From Teratosphaeria epicoccoides (Eukaryota > Ascomycota > Dothideomycetes > Mycosphaerellales > Teratosphaeriaceae): a stretch of DNA of 64,000 bases. The first letter of the stretch is position 1, and every line of letters starts with the position of its first letter. Both the position numbers and the translations under genes were made by a program. Where the stretch lies: NCBI GenBank assembly GCA_021401465.1, contig JADDMT010000110.1, positions 30,682 to 94,681 of the forward strand, read 5' to 3'. Shown here piece after piece: positions 40,190 through 52,363 of this stretch. The notes beneath the pieces are model-generated. The model was not told the origin of the DNA. It did no database searches and saw nothing but the letters and a program-made list of their open reading frames with translations.

Positions 40190-41760
40190 TCAGGTAATTG
40201 ACTAGCTACACTAGCACAAGTATGTATAGTAAGCTATAGCTATTAGCATCTGCTATGTTAATATCCGCGAGACTATCATGTAGGAAGAATAGACGATTAT
40301 TAGTCGCAGTTACCTTGCAAGGCAGGTCGATAATTAGGGCTTCCGCAAATATGTACCTTATATTAGAGGTAAAGTCATAGTAAAGGTTAATTACCTTATA
40401 GAGTATTAATACTAGTGCTAGTAGTCTACTAACAAGGAGATACTAGATGTATTGTCTGCGAATAGATACGAGATAAGCCGCAGAACGTTATAGTAGCAAT
40501 GTATTACACTTAGCTATAAGAAGAAGCTTAATTAAGAGGAAGGGGAAAGGGAAAAGTAGTAACTTATACTACTATTATGTAGTAAGTATGACAAAGGTAA
40601 TACTCTGCATTATAGCAGGGAGAACCTATACGTGCACTTTCGACATACATACAGGACAGTTAGATAGTAAGGACACATATAGTCTAATCATAGTATACTT
40701 ACTACTTAATTATAATAGTAATCGCCTTTTCTAAGCTACAGGGAGTGTTAACCCCTAGGGCTTTTAAGAGCGTAGTTATCCTTTAAGGGTAAAGCATAGT
40801 GTCCTTTAAGCTCCTAGACTAAACTAGGGCTAGTTAATTAACGCCTATTACAAGATAGAGATGTTTAGAATTAGCATTTACACTACTATTAACATGTAGT
40901 CTTGTAATATCATGTGGATCTACATTAGCATTGTTAGACGCACAAAGGTAAGCGTCCTTGCATAATACTCTTAATGTATACAGGAGTTCTTAATAGTACC
41001 TTAAATAATCTGGAGCGACAGGAGTCTTAAGACACTAGATCTAGCTGATGCTTACTTTTAGCTGTTACAAGAAGCTCGTAGGGACGTAGGCAAAGGCCGT
41101 TATCTAGACGTAGAGGAGCTAGGTAATTAGCAAGAGGCTTAATTTACGGCGAGGGTAGCAGCTATAGCTAGCGACTAAGGGCTATTACTATTTGATGAGA
41201 TAGACAACTCTGACGATTAAGACAACGACGACGACGACAAGCTACTACGCTAGCTAGACATATAGCATTACTAGCAAGCTAAGTAGCTAGTCTTTAGACC
41301 CTAGCTACTACTAAGGAATAAGCTTACATTTGCTAATTGTTAGTAGTATAGGACAAGCAAGATAAATTAGCGCATTAAGGTGTAGTAGGGCTAGCTCTTA
41401 AAGACTAAGCTTAATTACTAGAGAGACTAGTTTCAAGTGCTTAAAGACAGCGGCTATTAGAGCGAAGACTGCCTCTCTAACAAGATTGCCTTTATCGCGG
41501 TCTACATGCCTATTATCTAGACAGCTGCTACTAAGTTCTTAATCTTGTAGAGGAACTACAAGATTTGCAGCTAACTACGGCGGCTACATTGTATGCTAGG
41601 GGTCCCTAAGCGGCTATATAGATATCTAGAGAGTTATAAGACTATACCTAGCCGCTAAAGTAGTATGTAAATTGACGCTAATAGTCCCTAATTAGCTGCG
41701 ATTAAGACATACCTTTTAGCGCCTTTTGCGCGTATAATTCTTCTTCGAGGTTTTCGTTAC
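40190..41760 (+). mobile_element. rve-type integrase-core transposase remnant
   Basis: With TAG/TAA read as Trp/Gln the plus strand gives the integrase-core (DDE, RNase H fold) protein common in fungal genomes. An N-terminal helix-turn-helix-like part has ISRRTL (about 40,470). The core continues with FRISIYTTINMQS, IMWIYISIVRRTKVSV and IIWSDRSLKTL. The C-part (41,330-41,620) has YRTSKINWRIKVWWGQL, FQVLKDSGYWSEDCLS and KIAFIAVYMPII. In working members the first Asp is in ..AIDAYSR.. and the Glu in RIE.WWG. Here they are Asn (TINMQS) and Lys (RIKVWWG), both G-to-A changes. The middle Asp (SDR) is kept. About 500 codons with dozens of stops, almost all TAG/TAA. Ends of the element were not found. 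Confidence 0.7.
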
Positions 41761-41918
41761 GTGCATATTACCCTTGTATAGTAATTGCCTTCTAGTATCG
41801 TTAATTTAATCTTTTAACTGCATCCTGTATTTCCTTAGTTACTACGCTCTAGTTATCTAGTAAGAGGTATCTATATAGGGTAACTATGCTTCCTATTAGT
41901 ATTCGTTCTTGTCATGAG

Positions 41919-42262
41919 TGTTAGGAGTACTATAGGTTACAGGATCATGAGGGTCCTAAGGGCTATAAGTCATAGGCATAGTCATAGGAGAAAGGATCTG
42001 TCACGTGAGGACAGACCCCCGGATCTGTAGGGTTAGTCTATAGATCTATAGGCCTATAAGGGAGAAGGGATCTGTCGTGAGATAACAGACCCTCGGATCT
42101 GTAGGGTTAGTCCATAGATCTATAGACATAGATCTGTCAGGTCTGTCGACAGATCTAACAGAGCTGCTCTGTCTCTCTAGTATATAGGGATAGCTTTAGG
42201 ACAGGTAGTTAGGAGCTTCGTGCTTAATTTAATTCCCTTTCCCTAGGGGATAGTTAGTTACA
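41919..42262 (+). repeat. Putative 5' LTR of Gypsy A
   Basis: Starts TGTTAG and ends GTTACA, about 344 bp, directly upstream of the gag-pol remnant. It contains a tatata box (tagtatatagggata, about 42,178) and a two-copy 74-bp tandem repeat (41,987-42,060 and 42,061-42,130, with anchor ggatctgtagggttagtc at 42,021 and 42,095). The matching 3' LTR would lie outside the window, so the LTR limits are inferred. Confidence 0.5.
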
Positions 42263-42519
42263 AGGACAATTGCCATTGTCGATATTCTTCATAGCTCTAC
42301 GAGTCTAATACCTAGTTACCTTCCTGCTATTAGCACCTACCTTTATGACATTTTAAGCACTACTTCTAAGGAAGCATCAGGGGACTCGTTAAGCGCTTGA
42401 CATACGCCTATGTTAAGTAGTTCTTTAGCTGTTAGTTTAACTTCTAGCGACAGTTAACTAACACTACAAGAACAAGTTGCTACTATACCTCAAATTGCGT
42501 AGTAGCTTGAATCCATTTA

Positions 42520-45500
42520 CCTTAGCGAGATGGCTCTAGCATCCGTCGCAGGTTTAACTACTAGGAATAGACATGGCAACAATGGCTTTAAGATAGGAAG
42601 CCCTAGAGAGTTTACAGGACAACGATCTTAAGTCAAGATGTTTATCCTATAATGCTAGTTAGCATTTAACGTAGATACGGAACGGTTTACAACATATCAT
42701 AAGCGAATAATGTACATTGTCTCTTACCTGAAGGGACTAGCGTTCGAGTTTATCTAGCCTCATCTAACAGATTATCTAGATCACGTTAGTAACATCGAAG
42801 CTAGGAAGACGACAACTAGGGAGATTCTTAACTTAGACAAGTCTTTGTTTAAGGCATTACGCAAAGCTTTTAGGCTCGGTAATAAGCAACGAGAGGCTAA
42901 GAGAGCTCTCCTAGGAATCTAGCAGAAGGGTTCCGCTGTTAAGTACTACGCGGACTTTTAGACCCTCTCTGCTTAAGTCGACTAGAATGATAATGCTTTA
43001 GCCGCTTAGTTCTACTAGGGACTAAAGGAGACGGTTAAAGACGAAATTGCCTAAGGAGATTAGCTAACGACATTCAAGGAAATGAGCGATCTCGCGATTA
43101 GAATCGATAATTGCATCTAGGAATAACAGCAAGAATGATAACATAGAAATCGCAAGCTAGCACAGGCTAACCATAAGGTCTAACGATTAGCACTAAAATG
43201 GCGAAGCGATTACTATAGTCTCTAACCTATAGAGTTAGATGCGACTAAGAGGCGTCCGAGGAATAGACCCCGAGGAAAGCCGCAGAAGGGCTCTCCTCCC
43301 TAGAATGGTCTGAAGAAGCTATTCGACAAGAGTAATCTCGAGTGCCATAACTGTAGAAAGAAAGGACACTTTGCCCGCGAATGTTTTGCTAAGAAGTAAC
43401 GACAAGAGCCGCCTAGGACAGAGCAGGCTCGCGTGATAACAATAGTACCTAAGCAAAAGGCTACCGCTACTCGAGAACCGGACTATGCCGCACTTACTTA
43501 GACTACGTGCTATGACGACAATTGTCGAATTCACATAAGTGATAAAGATAGTTCCGGATAGTACCCTAGCTAAAACAAGGCATAGTCAATCTGTGCGCTA
43601 AGGGGTACACCTTCTAGTACGACAGTCCTAAGGCAACAGGAGCTAGAAGAAGAAGAGGAAGGTTTAGACGAAAACTACGAGATTGTCGAAGCTGTCATTC
43701 CTAATTCCGAGGAAGACGAGAGCATAGAGCGATAGGCCATGCCGCCGCATGACATCAGGCTCAATATTATCCGAATTATACAGAACTAGTAGGCTTAAGC
43801 TTGCCCATAGATTAATGGAGTATAACACGTCGACTAGCTTTAGTATGACGAACTAGCCGACCGTATGCGACGACACCTAAGGAGACTCCTAGTCGTAGCT
43901 TAACCTCACGCGCATCAGAAAGTTGTCTAAGAAATTGTACTATTCGGGGTAGAGATTAGACCCTAGGGAGGCTACCTAACCTACGAAGGTATTCAGATTT
44001 CACGAGCGCTACGACTCTAAGTCTACTACTTAAAGATAGAGTACGCAAGAAACGCGCAGGAACAGCGAGGCTAAGGGCGAGAACGACCTCTTAGGCTAGA
44101 GAACGGTAACGCTTAGAGAAGAAGCTAAGACCGTACGATCCCTAAACTAGTCCGTAAAGACAGTTATTCGGGAAACGACAAGGTCCGCCAGAATTAGACC
44201 TACGGACAGACTAGACAGGGCTATAACAATGTGCCGCGATTAGCTCCAGATACGCGAACAACCTTAGAGTATAGGTGCACATTAACGAGACGCTAGCTAG
44301 GGCCTTAATAGATTCAGGATGTACTAGAATCTTCATGACGCCTAAGCTCGCTAGGACAGCCAGGATAAAGCTACAGGCGAAGACAAATGCTTTCTCGCTA
44401 CAAGCAATTAATAGAAAGCTAGTCACGTATAACTAAGGAGTAGTTGACGAAGAGACCGAGATGATGCCTCTACGGATAGGACGCTACTAAGAGATGCTCT
44501 AGTTTGACATCACAGAGTTACTAGGCTCAGATGTAGTACTAGGGTTACTATAGCTAAGAAACGCTAACCCCTATCTCGACTAGAAGAATGAGAGGATCTA
44601 GTTCCTAGAACTCTTAAGATCGATACCTCTACCTGTAGTACACGATGTACTAGGCAAGATCGAAATATATGCTATGACTTCAAGCGAGATAGTAGCCGCT
44701 ATTAAGGATCTAGAACAGGAAGTGTACGTCCTATAGGTTAAAGTAACGCAATTAGAAGTCAAGGTCGAATTCATAGTTCCTGATAAGTATAAAGAGTTCG
44801 CTACTCTTTTCGAGGAAGAACCTGACTAAGAAGCTCTGCTAGAACACTAGGAGTAGGACTACAGGATACCCTTACTCCCTAGCAAGACACTAACGAAGCA
44901 ATTAGTTCGCCTGTTATTAGCAGCGAAACTAGAGATTCTCTGGAAATACCTTGAAGATAACCTCTAGAAAGGCTTTATCCGCAAGTCATAGTCCCTAGCC
45001 AGATATCCGATCCTGTTTGTGCCTAAGGGGGAAGATAACTAGCGACTCTGCGTAGATTATCGTGGATTAAACGACATTACGATAAAGAATAGTTATCCAC
45101 TTCCTTTACTCTTAGAATTACAGGACTGCCTGCAAGGAGAAATGTAGTTCTTAAAGTTTAACATACCTAGAGTATATAACCGAATTCAAATTAAGGAAGG
45201 CAAAGAATAGAAGACCGCGTTCTAAACTAGGTAATATAGATGTATATGCTATATGATATAGAAATATCTCGTAGTATGACAGAGTAATCCGACCTTTTAG
45301 TAGGTACAAGACAGCGCTGCTTTCTGCTTATTGCAGAGGTAGCGCTAAGGGTGCTTATAACCCCTGACGCTCCTTAATTAGGGAAAGCATGTCTGAGCCT
45401 AACCCCGTAGGGGTACCGTAGGGTTAGCGACATAGGGGCGTCCTACGTCAACAACTAATCCTACTTAGACGACATACAAGCTAACGTATGTACGAAGGAC

Positions 45501-46570
45501 CCCCTTGTAATATGTAGCAGGGTTACTACATGCTAAGGGCGGGCATTAGAACCCATGCGGTTCTAATAGCCCCCTAGTATCAACCGTATTACTAGGTTTA
45601 GACACTACAAGTAAATAGTCATGCCATTTAGGTTAACAAATGCCCTAGCTACATAGCAGGCATTTATTAATAACGTGCTACGAGAGTACCTTAACGTCTT
45701 TGTAGTTAGATACCTAGACGACATCCTTGTCTACTTACGGACGATCGAAGAACATAGGACTCACGTGTATAAGGTACTTCAGAAACTCCAGGATTACTAG
45801 TTAAAGGTTAAGCCTCAGAAGAGCGAGTTTCACAAGCAGGAAGTACAATTCCTTAGCTACGTAGTAGCATAGAATAGAATCAAAATAGACACTAAGAAAG
45901 TCTAAGTCGTAAAAGAGTAGCCTACGCCGACTAATGTTAAGGAAGTATAGTCCTTCCTTAGGTTCGCTAACTTCTACTAAAGATTTGTGGCAAACTATTC
46001 GAGGATTACGGCACTACTTACGACTCTTACTACAAAGGATACACTATTCGTGTAGGACGACGCCTAACAGAATGCCTTTAAGGAACTTAAGCGACAATTT
46101 ACAGATTAGCTGATCTTACTTGTATTCGACCTAGATAAGCCTATTACAGTCAAAACAGATGCCTCCGACATAGCACTTAGGGCATGCTTAAGTTAACTAG
46201 GACCGAGTAGACAACTACAGCTAGTCGCCTACTACTCGAGGAAATTGTCTAGACCTAAACTCTAAAATAACGTCTATAACAAAGAACTTCTAGCTATAGT
46301 AGACGCCTACAAGGCCTAGCGAGTCTACTTAGAAGGTTCTAAGCACTAGGTCACGGTCTACACAGACTATAAGAACTTGCGATACTTTATAACGACGAAA
46401 GAGTTAAACTAACAACAGGTTCGGTAGAGTAAGGAGCTCTCTAGTTTTAACTGCAAGATCGTCTATTACAAGGGGACTAATAACGCACGCGCCGATGCAC
46501 TTAGCCGCCAGACTAACTACATGAAGGGTATGAAGCAGGAGAAACACGCTGTTCTCTAGGAAAATAGCGA
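42520..46570 (+). mobile_element. Ty3/Gypsy retrotransposon A, gag-pol remnant truncated after RNase H
   Basis: Reading TAG/TAA as Gln/Trp gives a full order of Gypsy domains. Gag capsid has PREFTGQR.. (about 42,605) and a CCHC knuckle CHNCRKKGHFARECF (43,343-43,388). The aspartic protease has ALIDSGCT (44,302-44,325). Reverse transcriptase has RLCVDYRGLNDITIKN (45,042) and RYLDDILVY (about 45,707). RNase H has VKTDASDIALRACLS (46,150), YDxKNLRYF-like and NNARADALSR (46,480). A 358-bp insertion interrupts the RT (next entry). After ALSR the frame ends at about 46,570, where Gypsy B begins. No integrase follows in the window. There are dozens of in-frame TAG/TAA, so the copy is dead. Confidence 0.85.
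45233..45590. mobile_element. 358-bp insertion in the Gypsy A reverse transcriptase, 7-bp target duplication
   Basis: The heptamer actaggt occurs at 45,226-45,232 and again at 45,591-45,597. Removing the stretch between, plus one heptamer, restores the reverse-transcriptase frame exactly: KTAF.TRFRHYK.IVMPFRLTNA, a standard Gypsy segment. The insert has no coding capacity and no clear terminal inverted repeats; it has short inverted words (gcatgcggttctaa-like). A duplication of 7-8 bp suggests a small non-autonomous DNA transposon, possibly hAT-like, but the family is open. Confidence 0.75.
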
Positions 46571-46587
46571 TAGCACGCTAGGAGTTA

Positions 46588-46775
46588 TGAAGGGCGAGGC
46601 CCTAAGTCTTGGCACAGGCTAGGGCCTATGCGACGCGACCCCTGACGAGGCCGGCTATAAAAGACCGGACAGCTAGCAGATAGTCCCTCTCTCCCTATCG
46701 TACTTGTTAAATACTACATGAACCCCTATGTATACGTCGTTTACCTGTGACATTAAGTACGATCGATTTCACTAT
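46588..46775 (+). promoter_or_regulatory. Putative LTR/promoter of Gypsy B
   Basis: GC-richer block that starts tgaagggcgaggcc and carries a good TATA box (ggctataaaagacc, 46,653-46,666), followed about 30-100 bp later by a pyrimidine-rich stretch and then the Gypsy B gag frame. Its position, right where the Gypsy A frame stops, fits an LTR of the inserted element. Exact LTR ends could not be fixed without the 3' copy. Confidence 0.45.
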
Positions 46776-46799
46776 AGAAAGGCTGTCTCCTAGCTAATT

Positions 46800-49749
46800 A
46801 ACCCTAGTGTCTAAAGGATCCACGAATAAGGAAGCGTTAGCAGAAATGCGCCGTGTCGTCGAGGGAATGTATACCTAGTAACAGCAAATTATGGCCGAGC
46901 TGACAGCTACGCAGGTTACGCTAAATGAATCAGAGTCCTAATAGCGACAAAACCTAGGCGCCCTGTCAGAGGAGCTGCTAAAGGCTCTCGCGGACGCGCT
47001 AGCCGTAGCAACGTGTGCGAACTCCGGCATAGAACTAACAGGACCCTAAGAGTAGAGGCTACTAATGTAGGACAGAAGAGCCGAATCATTTAGGGATTAC
47101 CTGCTCTATATTAGGAGTTCGCTTAGGGCGCGCTCTAGGATAAAACCCCTAATAGGCGTGGATTATTACTAGAACACAATCTACGACACCCTCCCCGCTT
47201 GCTAGCGCGCCTGGATGCGCCATTTCTAGGAGAAAGGAGGCCCGGACAGGGCGAAGGACCCTAAAGCTTTCCTCACATAACTTAAGGCTATGTTTGCGGA
47301 TAGTAACAAGACAGCGAAAGCTCTAGAATAGCTCACGAACCTCTGACATGTAGTAGGCTAGCTATGGCACAAGCACTAGCTAGAATTCGACGAACTCCTG
47401 CTGTTAGTAGGAGGGGACTAGTAGACAGATAACGCGAAGATTAGATACCTCAAGAGTTTGTTCTTGAATCCCGCTAGGATGTACATAGTAAACGTAAGAG
47501 ATAAGGGGGACTACTACGTGTTTGCAGAGGAGGTCGAAAGGGTCATGACAAACTCCGAGGTAACTAACTAGTTCAAGGCGGCCTATAGGAGGTAGTTAAG
47601 GGAAAAGAACAAGGACTCTAAAGGTATTCCTGTAGCTGCCATGTAGATGCCTAACCCTAGGGTTAGATCCTAAATAGACGCGGATAGGGATATAGTCATA
47701 GTACTAACTCGTACTGTAGGAGACTAATATGATGGCAATAGACCCTGACAAAACAACGGGGGAAAATAAGGCGCTAAATAGGTAGACGCTACAGAGAGAG
47801 AGAAACGCTAGGAGAATAACCTGTGCTACTATTACAGAGCGTCTAGACACTAAGTTAAGGGGTGTCCCTACGCCTCGGCTACACCCCTAGCCTAGATTAA
47901 CATAACTAGAGTGTCGCCATTGCTAGAGGACAATAGAATAGCAGAGGAACCTAGGAGGAAAAACTCGGGAAAAGATTGACTCCTGCTTAGAGTTAGGAAG
48001 CGGGAGTAACGGAGATATTAGCAGAAGGATAGGAGAGAGTTAAGGGATCTATGGACAGGAACCTGATTTATACTAATATAGTCCTAGCAAATAATACCAG
48101 GACATTAGCTCTCATCGATAAGGGGTACTAATACTACGCTGCAATTAACGGAGACCTAGTAAAAGGTCTCGGCTTAAGCTTAATAAGCAAAGAGTCGCGC
48201 ATAGCGAGGGGCGTAACAGCGTCGATGCAAGACTCCGCGGTAGAAGGAGTAGTCGCCTTCTAGATAGAAATCGAGGGGTTCTAGCAACTAGTGTACGCAT
48301 ACATAGTAAAGGATCTAGCCTTCCCCCTAATACTCAGGAACCCCTAGAAGGCTCACAATAAAGTGCGGACCGCGCTAGAAAGGCGTTAGTATTAGCATAG
48401 GAGAGCGGGACAGTAGATAGATAAAGGACAGAACTACTAAGAATACGAGGACCGCAGGAACTTTACCCGGGTATACGCGACTGCGACAGCGGATATTACG
48501 GAGGCCTTAAAGGCAAAGGAATATCCGACGCTAGACGAGTTAAGAGAGGCGCTACCTCCGGAGCTTTAGCACATGGCTCTGCTATTCTGCCGCCAAGAAG
48601 CGGAAAAATTAGCGCCATACCGCCCTAGCATCGACTACCGTATTAAACTCTGCAAAGGACTAGACAGATCCTAACTAGCTCTGCTATAGGGACCCCTATA
48701 TAGCATGTCGAAGGAGGAACTACTTGTTTTAAGGAAGTCCTTAGACGAACTGTTAGGGAAGGGATTCATTTAGCCTACTAACTTAGAGGCTACGGCTCCT
48801 GTGCTTTTTGTCTAGAAGCTAGGAGGAGGGCTCTAGTTCTGCTACGATTACCGCGCCCTTAACGTAATCACAAAGCAAGATAGGTACCCCCTCCTGTTAA
48901 TACTAGAGACCTTGAGGAACCTCACGGGCGCCTAGTAGCTTACTAAGGTAGACGTAGTGTTAGCCTTCTACCAAATCCGTATGGCGAAAGGCCATGAGTA
49001 CAAGATAGCCTTTCGCACGAGGTTCGGTTCATTTAAATAGCTAGTGTGTCTGTTCGGTTTATCTAGGGCTCTAGCAACGTTCTAACGATATATTAACACA
49101 TTGCTACGCGAGGAATTAGACGACTACGCCTCTGCGTACATAGACAATGTTATCATATATAGCGGCAGTTCGCGAGAAGACTATTTCGCTAAAGTAACGC
49201 GAGTACTCTAGAAGCTCTAGGACAGGGGCCTCTACCTTAACCCCAGGAAGAGCGAGTTTGCTAAAAAGGATATCAAGTACCTAGGGTTCATGATCTATGC
49301 TAACAGAAAAGGCGTAGGGACTAAGCCAGAAAAGGTAGAGGCCGTGCGTAACTAGGAGTAGCTAAAAACACAAAAAGGAAGTCCGTAGATTCCTCGGCTT
49401 CGCTAACTACTACAGGATGTTCATCCCGAACTACTTAAAGACAGCTAGGCCCTTGACGGCGCTTACAGGGAAGGGCAGACCGTTCTCCTAGGGGGAACTC
49501 GAGGAGTCTACGTTTAGAACGCTAAAAGCGAAGTTCTGTTTGGCGCTAGTCCTTTCTTAATAGAACCTAGAGCTGCCGACCTTTTTAGAGACTAACTATA
49601 GCGGGTTTGCGTTAGAGGCAGCTCTCCTGCAAGAAAGTAACGGAGTCTAGAGACTAGTAGGCTTCTTCTCGCAGAAACTTAATAAGGCGGAGATTAATTA
49701 CGACATCTACGACAAGGAGATACTAGCCGTGATATCTAGCCTCAAGTTC
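46800..49749 (+). mobile_element. Ty3/Gypsy retrotransposon B, first part (gag, protease, RT, RNase H start)
   Basis: A second, different Gypsy element. Gag (about 46,830-47,900) contains helical capsid sequence (FRDYLLYIRSSLRARSRIKP) and a degenerate knuckle CYYYRASRH.VKGCP near 47,820-47,870. Protease-like sequence has TLALIDKGYQYYAAING (about 48,100). Reverse transcriptase has FCYDYRALNVITKQDRYPLL (48,836) and AYIDNVIIYS (49,134-49,163), in which the second catalytic Asp is Asn by G-to-A. RNase H starts at LELPTFLETNYSGFALEAAL and runs to SLKF at 49,749, where a 13.7-kb transposon is inserted. It continues at 63,486. Stops are TAG/TAA throughout. Confidence 0.85.
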
Positions 49750-49751
49750 TA

Positions 49752-49764
49752 CGTCTCGAAAACC
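49752..49764 (+). repeat. Left terminal inverted repeat
   Basis: Thirteen bases cgtctcgaaaacc, the perfect inverse of 63,471-63,483. The flanking TA is the target duplication. Confidence 0.85.
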
Positions 49765-50659
49765 TAACCCCTAAGTAGTACGAAGTACGAAGAGTAGACC
49801 GAGTAGAGCTAAGTTAGCTAAGTAGGTGCTAGTAGTATACTAGCAGTATCTTACTAGCTCGGCCTACTCGGCCCTACTCCTAGCTACTCGATTCACGGGC
49901 TCATTAGCCTTCCTACTCATGCCTACTCGTAGGCGTGCTTATTTAACGGCTTTCTACTCGATCGCTACTTACCTACACTCGTACGCTCCTCTGACGTGTA
50001 CGTCTACTTAGCCCTACTCCTAGCCGTGCAATCTGGCGACAGGCATTACTACCGAGTGTTAGCGATATGTAGTAGTTAGAATAAAACTTGTCTTCAGACT
50101 GCCCCCTTACACAGCTTATTTACTGTGACCGTACTAGCTACTACGCCGCCGTCTCTGCGCTATAGGCAGTCTCCGAAGCCTTCTACAGTTAACGGCTGTA
50201 GCTTGTAAGTCGTCTACATCCTCCTATGCCTTTCCTTATACGCTTAGAGGCGCATCTAGTCCGCAACCTATTCGACAATCTTATCTTCGACCTCTACACT
50301 CTCTAATATTCCCTTATACTTCTTGATTGCTAGAAACTAAAGTCGAGGCAGCCGAGTAGCTACAATAGTCATGTAGAGTACGAACTGCTTAGAGTACACG
50401 AAACTGCAGAGGTCCGCATTAATGTCATCTGAATTCTAGTAAATATATACATACCTGCCTGCTATGTTAGTAGTAGCTAAGTAGCTACTACGACTAAAAT
50501 ATGCTACTGTCGAATTACATCTACCTGCTATTACCGTATCAAATTAGCAGGGACTACAGCTCTTACTAGCATGCTAGTCTCACAGGAGCTAAGAAATAAG
50601 TAAACTATAAGTAATACTATCTCCGCTAGCTCGCCAGACTTCAGGAAACACGGCTAGAC

Positions 50660-51514
50660 CCCCGTTTAGAACACTACTATGTCTCTACGCCTGCCTGCTT
50701 GCTAGCTGACCATGGCCTCAGAAACGTGTGTCGAGATACACATATGCACTTGTTAGCGTATCTCGTTCCTCTGCACGTAGTACTAGACGATGAACGGCTT
50801 GTTCATTGTGCCATTTAAAGTAGCCAAGTTGTTGTAGGCTCCTACGACGACGTCGCCGAACTCGCCCTACAGACACTGTCTAAACTGTAGAGAGAACTCG
50901 TCGTACGATAGCTCTATGTTGTATGTATTCTACAGGCCTTAGTAGAATGCCTAGGTGTACTAGTCTTCTGTCTTGTACTCGACATTGACCTTCTTTTAGC
51001 CTGACTAATTAGCGTCTTCTGTCTTCATTATAATGAAGACGACCTTCCTATTCCTTTTGCTCCTAAACACACGGACCCCCCTAAAACTTATCTAAGGGGC
51101 GTTAGGGGTCCCATTATAACCGACGACGATTAGCCTGCTGAAGAAAAGCTCATGTGCACCTAGCGGTCTAGTAAGTAGCACTCCGAACACCTTGTTCGTA
51201 ATCGGGGGCAGTATACTGTTAGCCCGCTCTCTTGTCGCGCGACTTGCTATGTCCTCCCCTTTAAAGATCTTCTTGAACGGCAGGATTTTGACGCGTCTAG
51301 TAAACATGAAGTTAGTAACTAGTCGTCATATCTTAGGGTTGACTGCATACTTATTCCTATTCTAGGTTAGCCGCCTAGCGCAGCTGTCCTTGTAGTTGTC
51401 ATGCTAGTCGATTATCTGGCAATTCTTGCTGTAGTAGGCTACTACCTGACATGGGCACATCTTAAGTAGGCTGTCGATGCCACAATTGGCGCATTAAGCG
51501 ACTATGCTAGCCAT
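50660..51514 (-). pseudogene. MYND zinc-finger protein, transposon cargo
   Basis: Minus frame from the ATG at 51,514 with TAG/TAA read as Trp/Gln. Residues about 8-45 (51,493-51,380) form a MYND finger: CANCGIDSLLKMCPCQVVAY, then YSKNCQIID.HDNYKDSC. The spacing Cys-x2-Cys, Cys-x-Cys, Cys-Gln, His, Cys fits, and the Tyr-Tyr where Tyr-Cys is expected is a TGC-to-TAC change. MYND fingers bind proline-rich partners and are common in fungal regulatory proteins. Behind it lies a conserved-looking globular part (KKIFKGEDIASRATRERANS, then NKVFGVLLTRPLGAHEL and FSRLIVVGYNGT), then an acidic/aromatic tail. The gene lies between the left end of the transposon and the methyltransferase-like gene, transcribed outward. 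Confidence 0.6.
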
Positions 51515-52363
51515 TGTCTCGAATAGTAAGATGGAGGGTTAATTGATGTTACTGCTACTTGTGTGTATTAGGCAAGTCTTCGAAGTTAGTTAATGTAATC
51601 GGTAAAGAGTTAAAGTAGAAGAGTAGTAGTAGATATAGATATCCCTTGCTACCGAGTGCACGTGCTGCCGCCTAGCTAGCGCACATGAGGCGCTCGTAAC
51701 TGCCGTCTAGATTAGTTAGCTGCTACATGCCGCTATGTGCTACATGTAGGTAGTTATCGCTCTTAACAAAGAAGCAGCAAACATGGCGACATCTATCCTA
51801 TGCAGCTGTGTCTGCCGAGTGCACATGCCGCTGTTAAGCTAGCGTCAGTGTGACTATGTCGCGGTTGCTACTATTCCTAATGCCTCCGTATAGTAGTAGA
51901 TAAGGTCCGTAGGTCGTAACCACGAGGATCATTTTTTACTGCCTTTTAAGGCAGAATCGCCTGATATTGTGCCTTCTTCATTTAGTCATGTGCCTAGGCA
52001 GTAGTGTGTGATATTTAACCGAATCTGTGACAGCGTCGCATGCCTTCTGTTTCTGACCATTTTTCAGGTAGTAGCGTCATGTGCCTTCTATTTCTGGTCA
52101 TTTTTCAGGCAGAAGCTAATGATGTGACGATGTAACGTGTGCGGTTAGCGACCATGCAGAGCACATGACCTACAGCTGCTAAAATACAAAAGAAGCTTAG
52201 TACTCTAAACTTCTTTCTTTTAAACAACTACCTCATCTAGTACTCGGCTTCTTCTTTAGCATCTATACAGATACTAGCACACTAACAACACTATAGCATG
52301 TAAGCATTATATGCTCGTATGACGAGACTGTAAACTGACGCGCTAGTAGAATCCAAACCTACT

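Noticed and set aside
42001..42130. CRISPR-like spaced repeats in the LTR
   Set aside because: There are only two 74-bp tandem copies without unique spacers, in a eukaryotic retrotransposon LTR.
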